From Paracoccaceae bacterium (GTDB taxonomy: Bacteria > Pseudomonadota > Alphaproteobacteria > Rhodobacterales > Rhodobacteraceae), in assembly GCA_023134935.1 (NCBI GenBank), contig JAGLUD010000400.1, positions 1 to 6,242 on the forward strand: a stretch of 6,242 bases of DNA, read 5' to 3'. Below are positions 1-6,242 of the stretch, one piece after another. The position numbers and the translations under genes were made by a program. Under the pieces are notes generated by a model that was not told the origin of the DNA, searched no databases, and worked only from the letters and a program-made list of their open reading frames with translations. Numbering within the stretch: position 1 is the first letter of the stretch; each line of letters opens with the position of its first letter.

Positions 1-104
1 ACATTCATATGCCCGTTATAATCGATCCACTCCGCAGGAACTTCACGTTCGGGCATGTTTACCGGCGCATCATACGTGGCGTCGTGTCCTTCAAATGCTG
101 ACAT
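1..104 (-). CDS. Hotdog-fold (4HBT-like) acyl-CoA thioesterase, N-terminal fragment
   Basis: This is the start of a leftward gene whose 3' part lies outside the window; 34 complete codons are visible, with ATG at 104-102. The peptide begins MSAFEGHDATYDAP and reaches the segment EWIDYNGHMN at residues 25-34. The D-Y-N-G-H-M-N motif is typical of the first strand and turn of single-domain hotdog thioesterases, where the Asp is usually catalytic; these cytoplasmic enzymes hydrolyse acyl-CoA thioesters. A Shine-Dalgarno-like AAGGAAAG (complement of 111-118) lies 6 bases before the ATG and supports this start. Some family members are linked to carnitine or betaine metabolism, but the substrate cannot be judged from 34 residues. 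It is divergent from the dehydrogenase gene at 165. The family is fairly secure because of the motif; the rest of the protein, including its length, is unseen. Confidence 0.75.
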   Translation of the reverse strand, partial: MSAFEGHDATYDAPVNMPEREVPAEWIDYNGHMN

Positions 105-164
105 TTTGCACTTTCCTTAGATTTTCCACGACACTACTGTGACCACAAACCGGAGGGAACCCCC
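105..164. promoter_or_regulatory. Divergent intergenic region between thioesterase and dehydrogenase genes
   Basis: These 60 bases must carry the 5' signals of two divergent genes. Both ribosome binding sites are visible: GGAGGG at 152-157 on the plus strand, 7 bases before the ATG at 165, and AAGGAAAG on the minus strand at 118-111. I found no convincing -35/-10 pair on either strand. TTGCAC at 106-111 resembles a -35 box but has no good -10 at the right distance. The promoters therefore overlap closely, are of a non-sigma70 type, or lie partly inside the genes. Confidence 0.4.
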
Positions 165-1538
165 ATGAGCATAGAAGCCGCAATCAAAGCCTTACAATCT
201 GCCTACGGCGATCAAGTTTCGGTCAATTCATCCGTTCTAGACGCCCACGGCCAGAATGAAGCCTACTTCCCCATCACCCCCCCTGACGCCGTAGTTTTCC
301 CAAACTCCACCGCCGAAGTATCCGAGATCGTCAAAATTTGCGCCGCCAACGAATGCCCGATCATCGCCTACGGCACAGGCACTTCACTGGAAGGCCACCA
401 ACTTGCCATTCGCGGCGGTATCAATCTCGATATGTCCAACATGAACGCCGTATTAACGGTGCACGCCGAAGACATGGACGTCGTCGTCCAACCTGGCGTG
501 ACCCGCGAGCAATTGAACGAGGAACTCCGCGCCACCGGCCTGTTCTTCCCAGTAGACCCCGGTGCGAACGCCTCAATTGGCGGCATGACAGCCACCCGCG
601 CTTCCGGCACAACCGCTGTTCGATACGGCACAATGCGCGAAAATGTTATGGCCTTAGAAGTAGTTATGGCCGATGGCCGCATCATCCGCACTGGCACCCG
701 TGCCCGTAAATCCTCTGCCGGATATGACCTCACAAAACTGTTCGTAGGTTCCGAAGGCACGCTCGGGATCATCACAGAAATCACCCTACGCCTACAAGGC
801 CAACCCGAAGCGGTCTCGGCCGCCACATGCAGCTTTCCCGACATAGAATCCGCCGTAAACACTGTCATCACAACCATCCAGATGGGCATCCCAATGGCGC
901 GAATAGAATTTGTCGACGAAATGATGGCTCGCGGATTTAATCTACATTTCAAGACTGAACTACCCGAACTTCCACATCTTTTTGTGGAATTTCATGGATC
1001 AGAACAAGGCGTTAAAGAGCAGGCTGAATCGTTCGGAGAGATCGTCGCTGACATGGGTGGAAGTGATTTCAACTGGTCCAGCAAGCCCGAAGACAGAAAC
1101 GCTTTATGGAAAATGCGGCATAATGCGTATTACGGCATGAAAGCGTTGGCCCCCGATTGGAAGGCGCTTCCTACGGATGTGTGCGTACCTATCAGTAACT
1201 TGGCCGAAGCCGTGAAGCTGGCGCGTGAAGAAAGTGAACGGCTCGATTTGACCATGTCGACTGTCGGCCATGTCGGCGATGGGAACTTCCACGCAACGAT
1301 CAATTTTGACCCTGATGATTCCGAGCAGGTATCGCGCGTACACAAGTTCATCCACAACCTGAACCATTTCGCACTCGAACTTGGCGGAACCGTCACAGGT
1401 GAACACGGTGTTGGAATTGGCAAAATGAAATACATGGCCGAGGAACACGGCGATGCTCTTCAAATCATGGTTGATATCAAGAAAACCCTCGACCCGAAAA
1501 ACATCATGAATCCGGGTAAAATGTTACCGTCAAATTAA
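165..1538 (+). CDS. FAD-linked D-lactate / D-2-hydroxyacid dehydrogenase (GlcD/Dld family)
   Basis: This is a 457-residue flavoprotein of the PCMH/VAO-type FAD oxidase superfamily, complete and of normal length for D-lactate dehydrogenase (cytochrome)-like enzymes. They oxidise D-lactate or another D-2-hydroxyacid to the 2-oxoacid and pass electrons to a carrier. The FAD-binding half shows YGTGTSLEGH (69-78), DPGANASIGG followed by T-R-A-S-G-T (131-149), RYGTMREN (153-160) and GSEGTLGIITE (195-205). The C-terminal FAD-oxidase domain shows WKMRHNAYY (315-323), GHVGDGNFH (368-376, the two His are probable metal ligands), TGEHGVGIGK (411-420) and DPKNIMNPGKM (443-453). There is no signal peptide or membrane segment, so it is cytoplasmic or peripheral. 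ATG at 165 follows GGAGGG with 7-base spacing. The Dld type fits better than glycolate oxidase GlcD, because no glcE/glcF lies beside it and the protein is shorter. The substrate is unproven. Base composition changes near position 900 (see findings). Confidence 0.9.
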   Translation: MSIEAAIKALQSAYGDQVSVNSSVLDAHGQNEAYFPITPPDAVVFPNSTAEVSEIVKICAANECPIIAYGTGTSLEGHQLAIRGGINLDMSNMNAVLTVHAEDMDVVVQPGVTREQLNEELRATGLFFPVDPGANASIGGMTATRASGTTAVRYGTMRENVMALEVVMADGRIIRTGTRARKSSAGYDLTKLFVGSEGTLGIITEITLRLQGQPEAVSAATCSFPDIESAVNTVITTIQMGIPMARIEFVDEMMARGFNLHFKTELPELPHLFVEFHGSEQGVKEQAESFGEIVADMGGSDFNWSSKPEDRNALWKMRHNAYYGMKALAPDWKALPTDVCVPISNLAEAVKLAREESERLDLTMSTVGHVGDGNFHATINFDPDDSEQVSRVHKFIHNLNHFALELGGTVTGEHGVGIGKMKYMAEEHGDALQIMVDIKKTLDPKNIMNPGKMLPSN

Positions 1539-1909
1539 CGCGTAGCAGGCCCAAGTGTTGCGATCTCTTCAGAAACCGCGTCCCCTGACTCGACTTCAGG
1601 TGTCTGCAGGATCATCGGATCAGCAGGCTCTTCAGTTGTCACCGGACTGAATGCGGGTTCTTCATACGTTTCGATGTTTTCGCGACGGAAGATAAGCAGG
1701 CTAAGATATTTCTCGGCTGTTTTGCCCATTATACCGGACTTTTCATCCACTGGCAGTGTTTCTGCGCGAAAATACTCCCAGCCATCGGCAGATTGCGTAT
1801 TTATCACGTCGGTTAAAGTCTGCGCATACCGGTTATCCGCACCCTTAACACCCTTTATTTTCAACGCCTTACGAGGCGCACAAATGGTTTTGTATTCAAA
1901 AGTCGACAT
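1535..1909 (-). CDS. DUF4177 domain-containing protein
   Basis: This small 124-residue protein has unknown function. Residues 1-76 match the DUF4177 pattern as I know it: an opening FEYKTICAPRKA (4-15), then A-D-G-W-E-Y-F-R-A-E-T-L-P (41-53) and a closing strand LSLLIFRR (69-76). From residue 77 to the end the chain is rich in Pro, Thr and acid, with 12 acidic residues and one basic one (the terminal Arg), so it is probably disordered. No signal peptide or membrane segment is seen. I chose ATG at 1909 over the in-frame TTG at 1921 because GGGAGAG (complement of 1913-1919) is a strong ribosome binding site for the ATG and overlaps the TTG. It lies 33 bases after gatB on the same strand, so it is probably the last gene of that transcript. 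Its stop codon overlaps that of the convergent dehydrogenase gene by four bases. Confidence 0.85.
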   Translation of the reverse strand: MSTFEYKTICAPRKALKIKGVKGADNRYAQTLTDVINTQSADGWEYFRAETLPVDEKSGIMGKTAEKYLSLLIFRRENIETYEEPAFSPVTTEEPADPMILQTPEVESGDAVSEEIATLGPATR

Positions 1910-1918
1910 GGTCTCTCC

Positions 1919-1930
1919 CAACTCGAGTTG
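1919..1930. repeat. 12-bp perfect palindrome in the gatB-DUF4177 spacer
   Basis: CAACTCGAGTTG is a perfect palindrome lying directly against, and sharing one base with, the Shine-Dalgarno sequence of the DUF4177 gene. In the transcript it could form only a short 4-bp stem with a UCGA loop. A 12-bp palindrome may be chance, and no role can be assigned. Confidence 0.35.
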
Positions 1931-1942
1931 ATCTGGCCTAGC

Positions 1943-3460
1943 TTACTCGATTCCCAACTTCGCGCGAATAATCTCGTTAACAGCTTTCGGATTGGCCTTG
2001 CCTCCGGTCGCCTTCATTACTTGCCCTACGAACCAGCCAGCCATGCTCGGCTTCGCTTTCGCCGCTGCAACTTTGTCGGGGTTCGCGGCCATAACTTCAT
2101 CCACGGCCGCTTCAATCGCGCCGGTATCCGTCACCTGTTTCATGCCACGCGCTTCGACTATCTCGGCAGGGTCACCACCTTCAGTCCAGACAATTTCGAA
2201 CAATTCCTTGGCAATCTTGCCTGAAATGTCCCCTTTGGTGATCAAATCCAGAACACCACCCAATTGCGTTGCAGAAATCGGTGATTCTTCGATCGAATGG
2301 TCTTCTTTATTCAAACGCCCGAACAATTCGTTAATGACCCAGTTCGCCGCCATCTTGCCGTCACGCCCTTTGGCAACGGTTTCAAAATACGTGGCATTGG
2401 CAACATCCGCCGTCAAAACGCCAGCGTCATACTCGGTCATGCCGTAATCAGAAACGAACCGCGCTTTCTTGTCGTCCGGCAACTCCGGCAGACCTGCCGC
2501 AATGCTATCGACCCAAGACTGCTCAATCTCAAGCGGCAGCAAATCAGGGCAAGGGAAATACCGGTAATCATGCGCTTCTTCTTTGGACCGCATGGACCGC
2601 GTTTCACTTTTCACCGGATCATACAAACGGGTTTCTTGATCGATGGTTCCACCATCTTCAATGATCGCAATCTGGCGCTTCGCCTCGTGGTCAATCGCCT
2701 GCTGAATGAACCGCATAGAGTTCATATTCTTGATTTCGCACCGCGTGCCCAAAATCGAGAAATCATTGTCGCTAGCACGGAACTTTTCATAGGTTCCAGC
2801 CTTACAAACCGACACATTCACGTCTGCGCGCATCGAGCCTTCTTGCATATTTCCATCACAAGTGCTCAAATAACGCAGGATTTGACGCAGCTTTCGAACA
2901 TATTCAGCCGCTTCCTCTGGCCCACGAATATCTGGTCGCGAAACGATCTCCATTAGGGCAATACCCGTCCGGTTCAGGTCCACGAAAGACATTTCGGGGT
3001 CCATATCATGCACAGATTTACCCGCGTCTTGTTCAATATGAATCCGCTCGACCCGCACCTTGCGCGCCACACCCGGTTCCATATCGACAAGGATTTCACC
3101 CTCGCCAACGATAGGGTGATATAGCTGCGAAATCTGGTAACCTTGCGGCAAATCGGGGTAGAAATAGTTCTTACGATCGAACCGCGAATAAAGGTTGATT
3201 TCAGCCTTCAAACCCAGCCCCGTACGCACCGCTTGCTCAACACAAAATTCGTTGATCACCGGCAGCATGCCCGGCATCGCCGCGTCTACTAGTGAAACAT
3301 TGGAATTAGGCTCGGCACCGAATTTGGTCGAGGCACCCGAAAACAGTTTCGACTTCGACGAAACCTGAGCATGCACCTCCAGCCCGATCACGACTTCCCA
3401 GTCGTCTTTCGCACCAGCATAGATCTTCGGTTTAGGTTCGGTATAGGCAAGCTCGGTCAT
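1943..3460 (-). CDS. gatB: Asp-tRNA(Asn)/Glu-tRNA(Gln) amidotransferase subunit B
   Basis: GatB (505 residues) is the tRNA-binding and kinase subunit of the cytoplasmic GatCAB amidotransferase. It phosphorylates Glu on misacylated tRNA(Gln) (or Asp on tRNA(Asn)), and ammonia from GatA then makes the amide. Family marks seen: VIGLEVHAQ (24-32), [12 protein letters not shown] (101-112), HIEQDAGKS (141-149), [17 protein letters not shown] (161-177), [13 protein letters not shown] (206-218), [11 protein letters not shown] (238-248) and [13 protein letters not shown] (291-303). The C-terminal YqeY-like tRNA-binding domain covers about 355-505 and ends with [17 protein letters not shown] and a final helix. 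The chosen ATG at 3460 gives the start [12 protein letters not shown], which matches Rhodobacteraceae homologs as remembered. The frame is open further upstream, but that part overlaps pepN and looks non-coding. The ribosome site is weak (GCGGA, complement of 3470-3474, 9 bases away). gatA and gatC are not here; gatB is often separate from them in this group. It lies 64 bases after pepN and 33 before the DUF4177 gene. Confidence 0.97.
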   Translation of the reverse strand: MTELAYTEPKPKIYAGAKDDWEVVIGLEVHAQVSSKSKLFSGASTKFGAEPNSNVSLVDAAMPGMLPVINEFCVEQAVRTGLGLKAEINLYSRFDRKNYFYPDLPQGYQISQLYHPIVGEGEILVDMEPGVARKVRVERIHIEQDAGKSVHDMDPEMSFVDLNRTGIALMEIVSRPDIRGPEEAAEYVRKLRQILRYLSTCDGNMQEGSMRADVNVSVCKAGTYEKFRASDNDFSILGTRCEIKNMNSMRFIQQAIDHEAKRQIAIIEDGGTIDQETRLYDPVKSETRSMRSKEEAHDYRYFPCPDLLPLEIEQSWVDSIAAGLPELPDDKKARFVSDYGMTEYDAGVLTADVANATYFETVAKGRDGKMAANWVINELFGRLNKEDHSIEESPISATQLGGVLDLITKGDISGKIAKELFEIVWTEGGDPAEIVEARGMKQVTDTGAIEAAVDEVMAANPDKVAAAKAKPSMAGWFVGQVMKATGGKANPKAVNEIIRAKLGIE

Positions 3461-3524
3461 TGCGTTTTGTCCGCTTAAAATAAGGTCAATGTCTTCTACG
3501 CAACCACGCCCACAGGGGCAAGGC
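3461..3524 (-). other. pepN-gatB intergenic spacer, no clear terminator
   Basis: This 64-base spacer lies between the pepN stop and the gatB ATG. On the transcribed strand the only hairpin I see is GCCC-CTGT-GGGC close to the pepN stop. It is a 4-bp stem with no following U tract, so it is not a convincing intrinsic terminator. A TTGACC sequence occurs about 30 bases before the gatB ATG, but a matching -10 would fall at the start codon, so I do not call a promoter. Read-through from pepN is the simplest reading. Confidence 0.4.
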
Positions 3525-6077
3525 CTACGACAATATCCGCCCAACGATTTCCGAGGCGTTCTTCGACAGGCCTTCAGTATCCTGAACCCGCTGCAACGCC
3601 GCCTTCATTTTGGCTTGGCGTGCCGGATCATATTGCCCCATAGACGAAAACACCGTGCACATGCCGGCCGTGGTCTGCGGGTTGTGCGGATCAAGCGTGA
3701 TGATCCAATCGGCCACGAATTCGTATCCAGCCCCGCTTTCACCATGAAAGCCCGCAGGGTTTCCCCCAGCAAATGCCCCGATCAGCGAACGGAACCGGTT
3801 AGGGTTTTTCCATTCGAAATCAGCATGTTTAGACAGGTTTTGTACCACCTCAACCGCGCGTTCTGGCGGTGTAGCAACAGCCTGCACCATAAACCATTTA
3901 TCAATCACAAGCTTTTCATGTTTCCACTGCTCGAAAAACGCGGCCAACGCCTCGTCCGCTTGTCCAGCCGCGACCAGCGCACCCAGCGCAGACAACTGTT
4001 CGGTCATGTTATCCGCATCCGCATACTGTTGTTTCGCCACATTCGCATCAGGGTCCAACAATGTCATCAACGACAACGCTCGCGAGCGCAACGCCCGCAC
4101 GCCAGCCGCCTTCGCATCAGGCGTATATTCCCCCTCAACATTCATCCCTGCATATAAAGCAGGCAAATCGCCAGCCATTTCGCCAGCCAACGCCGTGTCC
4201 AACATCCGCCGCGCTGTGTGAATCGCCAACGGATCGGGAACACCACCCTTGGCAACGATATCGCCCGCAATCACGCTTTCGTCCGGCAACGTAATCGCCA
4301 GGGCGCGGAACGCAGGGTCTAAGTCGCCATCCGAAGCGACCTTTTTCATAGCCGCAAGGAATGTCGCATCAGGGTCATTCGCGCCATCAGCCAAACGCAT
4401 GAGGATATTCAGCGCATAATTCCGCCCTGCCTCCCATTTGTTAAACTGGTCCGTGTCGTTGGCCAGCAAAAAAGCATACTCTTCATTCGATACGTCCCGC
4501 TCAACATTCACAGGGGCCGAGAAATCCCGCAAGATTGATGGAATCGGACGTTCACGAAGATCATCGAACGTAAAGGTTACGGATTCCTTATCAAGTTCCA
4601 GAATCTTCGTCGCCGTCGCCTCCGACCCATCAGGATATAGCAGCCCGACACCAACTGGAATCAACCTCGGCAGCTTTTCATCTTGCCCCGGCGTCGGTGC
4701 CGTCGCCTGCGTCAACGTCAGCGAATAAACGCCATCCGCCCAATCGTCCGTCACCGAAACCTTCGGCGTTCCCGCGCTGGAATACCACAGCTTGAACTGC
4801 GTTAGATCTCGCCCGGTTGCATCCTCGAAAACCGTCAACCAATCCTCGATTGTACAAGCCTGCCCGTCATGCCGATCAAAATACAAATCGAGCGCCTTGC
4901 GATACCCGTCAGCCCCAACCAACCGCGGTAGCATTCCCACGACTTCGGCACCTTTGTTATATACCGTAGAAGTATAGAAGTTGTTGATTTCAATATACTC
5001 TTCTGGACGAGGTGCATGTGCCAATGGCCCTGCATCTTCCCTAAATTGATAGGTCCGTAACTTTTGCACTTCTGCAATACGCTTGACCGAAGGGTCCCGC
5101 ATATCGCTTGAAAATTGCTGGTCGCGAAATACCGTCAGACCCTCTTTTAGGCACAATTGAAACCAGTCGCGGCATGTAATCCGGTTGCCGGTCCAGTTAT
5201 GGAAATATTCGTGTGCGATAACGCTTTCGATGCGCTCATAATCTGAATCCGTCGCGGTTTCTGGACTAGCTAAAACAAGCGCCGAGTTGAAAATATTCAG
5301 CCCTTTGTTTTCCATCGCCCCCATGTTGAAATCATCCACCGCAACGACGTTGAATATATCAAGGTCATACTCGCGACCATATTCTTCTTCGTCCCACTTC
5401 ATCGACCGGACCAGCGAATCCATCGCGTATGCACACTTGTTTTGATCGCCATCACGTACGTAAATTTTCAACGCGACTTCGCGCCCGGAAACAGTCGTGA
5501 ACGTATCATCATAAGACACCAAATCGCCCGCCACCAACGCGAACAAGTACGCAGGCTTCGGCCACGGGTCATGCCACTCAACCCAACGTTCGCCACTGCT
5601 TATGGGGTTGCCATTCGACAGCAATACAGGCTGGTCGCTTTCAATACGAACCGTGAAAACGGTCATTACATCGGGACGGTCGGGATAGAACGTAATCTTG
5701 CGAAATCCTTCGGCCTCGCATTGCGTACAGTACATGCCGCCGGACATATACAGCCCATCCAAAGACGTATTCGCCTCGGGATTAATCTCCGTTTCACACT
5801 CCCAAACGAACCGATCCGACAACATCGCGGCAGGCAATGTCAGCCCCTCAATGTCCGGCGTGACAGCCACATCAACACCATCGATTTTGGCTGAAATCAG
5901 CTCAAGTTCCTGTCCATCCAGCCGCAAATCCCCTCCTGCGTTTGCCGGATTTGTTACAAACGTAATCCGCGCCTTAACCCGCGTTTTGGTCGCGTGGAGG
6001 CTAAAGGTCAGATGCACATCCTCCACCAGATAGGGTAGGGGCTGATATTCAGAAAGGCGGATGGTTTGGTCTTGCAT
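3525..6077 (-). CDS. pepN: Aminopeptidase N (M1 family zinc metallopeptidase)
   Basis: PepN (850 residues, close to E. coli PepN at 870) is a cytoplasmic aminopeptidase with broad specificity that removes N-terminal residues from peptides produced by intracellular proteolysis. Domain order follows the family: an N-terminal beta domain (about 1-185), a thermolysin-like catalytic domain (about 186-435), a small beta-sandwich (about 436-530) and a helical C-terminal domain (about 531-850). Visible active-site parts are Q119 and E121 in [10 protein letters not shown], the substrate-anchoring motif GAMEN (253-257), the zinc motif HEYFH (289-293, ligands H289 and H293, catalytic E290), the third ligand E312 in [11 protein letters not shown], and Y373 in YTSTVYNKG, which corresponds to the transition-state Tyr of E. 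coli PepN. No signal peptide is seen. ATG at 6077 has GGAGA (complement of 6083-6087) 5 bases upstream. An in-frame TTG at 6104 lacks such a site and falls inside an inverted repeat. Probably the first gene of a transcript continuing to gatB. Confidence 0.97.
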   Translation of the reverse strand: MQDQTIRLSEYQPLPYLVEDVHLTFSLHATKTRVKARITFVTNPANAGGDLRLDGQELELISAKIDGVDVAVTPDIEGLTLPAAMLSDRFVWECETEINPEANTSLDGLYMSGGMYCTQCEAEGFRKITFYPDRPDVMTVFTVRIESDQPVLLSNGNPISSGERWVEWHDPWPKPAYLFALVAGDLVSYDDTFTTVSGREVALKIYVRDGDQNKCAYAMDSLVRSMKWDEEEYGREYDLDIFNVVAVDDFNMGAMENKGLNIFNSALVLASPETATDSDYERIESVIAHEYFHNWTGNRITCRDWFQLCLKEGLTVFRDQQFSSDMRDPSVKRIAEVQKLRTYQFREDAGPLAHAPRPEEYIEINNFYTSTVYNKGAEVVGMLPRLVGADGYRKALDLYFDRHDGQACTIEDWLTVFEDATGRDLTQFKLWYSSAGTPKVSVTDDWADGVYSLTLTQATAPTPGQDEKLPRLIPVGVGLLYPDGSEATATKILELDKESVTFTFDDLRERPIPSILRDFSAPVNVERDVSNEEYAFLLANDTDQFNKWEAGRNYALNILMRLADGANDPDATFLAAMKKVASDGDLDPAFRALAITLPDESVIAGDIVAKGGVPDPLAIHTARRMLDTALAGEMAGDLPALYAGMNVEGEYTPDAKAAGVRALRSRALSLMTLLDPDANVAKQQYADADNMTEQLSALGALVAAGQADEALAAFFEQWKHEKLVIDKWFMVQAVATPPERAVEVVQNLSKHADFEWKNPNRFRSLIGAFAGGNPAGFHGESGAGYEFVADWIITLDPHNPQTTAGMCTVFSSMGQYDPARQAKMKAALQRVQDTEGLSKNASEIVGRILS

Positions 6078-6089
6078 GAAATTCTCCAA

Positions 6090-6109
6090 ATAGGTTTGCC
6101 ACAACCTAT
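6090..6109. repeat. 7-bp inverted repeat upstream of pepN (possible operator)
   Basis: ATAGGTT-TGCCAC-AACCTAT is a perfect 7-bp inverted repeat with a 6-base centre, two bases upstream of the pepN ribosome binding site GGAGA (6083-6087). It could be a dyad operator for a dimeric regulator, since the arm centres are 13 bp apart. It could also be an mRNA hairpin beside the ribosome site. No further bases pair outside or inside the arms. No regulator is identified. Confidence 0.5.
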
Positions 6110-6130
6110 GCTCTTGAACGGCGGCTGCAA
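6103..6130 (-). promoter_or_regulatory. Tentative sigma70-like promoter of pepN
   Basis: On the minus strand TTGCAG (6130-6125) and TAGGTT (6108-6103) form a possible -35/-10 pair with a 16-base spacer. Each matches the consensus at three positions, including the TTG of the -35 and the first, second and last bases of the -10. Transcription would begin near 6096, giving a leader of about 20 bases with the ribosome site inside it. The -10 would coincide with one arm of the inverted repeat at 6090-6109, which would suit repressor control. The match is weak and made by eye. Confidence 0.25.
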
Positions 6131-6193
6131 GTGCAAGTTTAGGGAACCAAGCGTAACCCGGATCCGAAGCTCAAAAGGTTAACGAAATTGTAT

Positions 6194-6226
6194 GTACGGG
6201 TTGTGTACGCTTTGTGCACGGGTTGT
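6194..6226. repeat. Tandem array of three 11-bp units at the right edge
   Basis: Three contiguous 11-base units, GTACGGGTTGT, GTACGCTTTGT and GCACGGGTTGT, run without a gap. A partial fourth unit follows (GTAC, 6227-6230), so the final copy also forms the palindrome GTGTACAC at 6225-6232. A looser TTGT occurs 13 bases before the first unit's TTGT, at 6188-6191. An 11-bp period is close to one helical turn, so the units would sit on nearly the same DNA face. This suggests a protein-binding array, perhaps between pepN and a neighbour beyond the window, but nothing identifies the protein. Confidence 0.6.
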
Positions 6227-6242
6227 GTACACGAAAAACACG

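Noticed and set aside
368..952. 194-codon open frame on the minus strand, antisense to the dehydrogenase gene
   Set aside because: It lies wholly inside a gene with clear FAD-family motifs, and its translation is a low-complexity Arg/Ser/Pro/Val mix with no recognisable domain. It is a shadow frame.
1910..1921. 4-codon extension of the DUF4177 gene to a TTG start
   Set aside because: The TTG overlaps the GGGAGAG sequence that serves the ATG at 1909, and homologs as remembered start near the F-E-Y-K segment.
2297..2956. 219-codon plus-strand frame opposite gatB
   Set aside because: It is a shadow of the strongly conserved gatB coding strand, with no family motif and no supporting ribosome site.
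3505..3522. Possible intrinsic terminator after pepN
   Set aside because: Only a 4-bp GCCC/GGGC stem without a U tract is present, which is too weak to call.
3461..3544. 28-codon upstream extension of gatB
   Set aside because: It overlaps the pepN 3' end, translates to a Cys/Arg-rich stretch unlike GatB, and has no ribosome site. The ATG at 3460 gives the family N-terminus.
3489..4157. 222-codon plus-strand frame opposite the pepN 3' part
   Set aside because: Its translation is Arg/His-rich and typical of antisense frames, while the minus strand encodes an intact PepN C-terminal domain.
6078..6104. 9-codon extension of pepN to a TTG start
   Set aside because: The TTG has no ribosome site and falls within the inverted repeat, whereas the ATG at 6077 has GGAGA 5 bases upstream.
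6192..6242. Rightward ATG frame open to the window edge
   Set aside because: It consists almost entirely of the 11-bp repeats, has no well-placed ribosome site, and is only 17 codons long in the window. Chance is more likely than a gene.

Overview
The window looks like chromosomal DNA from an alphaproteobacterium, most likely Rhodobacteraceae (Roseobacter-type). The GatB and PepN sequences, and a DUF4177 protein next to gatB, resemble that group as I remember it. This placement is inference from protein resemblance, with no search run. Base composition is moderate (roughly 50-56% G+C in the stretches I counted by hand). I see no mobile element, CRISPR array, rRNA or tRNA, and none of the complete genes is broken.

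Layout from left to right. Positions 1-104 hold the first 34 codons of a leftward gene for a hotdog-fold thioesterase, cut by the window edge. A 60-base divergent gap (105-164) separates it from a rightward gene (165-1538) for an FAD-linked D-lactate/D-2-hydroxyacid dehydrogenase. That gene meets a leftward gene tail to tail, and their stop codons overlap by four bases (TTAA, 1535-1538). The rest of the window is a leftward cluster, in transcription order pepN (6077 to 3525), gatB (3460 to 1943) and a small DUF4177 gene (1909 to 1535). The gaps are 64 and 33 bases with no convincing terminator, so co-transcription is plausible. The right edge (6078-6242) is the pepN upstream region. It contains a 7-bp inverted repeat just above the ribosome binding site and a tandem array of 11-bp units at the border.

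Functionally, pepN (general aminopeptidase) and gatB (subunit of the tRNA-dependent amidotransferase that makes Gln-tRNA and/or Asn-tRNA) are housekeeping genes of peptide recycling and translation. DUF4177 has no assigned function. The left pair concerns small-molecule metabolism: oxidation of a D-2-hydroxyacid and probably hydrolysis of an acyl-CoA thioester.

I do not see a new biological system here. The points most worth checking are the right-edge 11-bp array, the dyad overlapping a possible pepN promoter, and a composition change inside the dehydrogenase gene.
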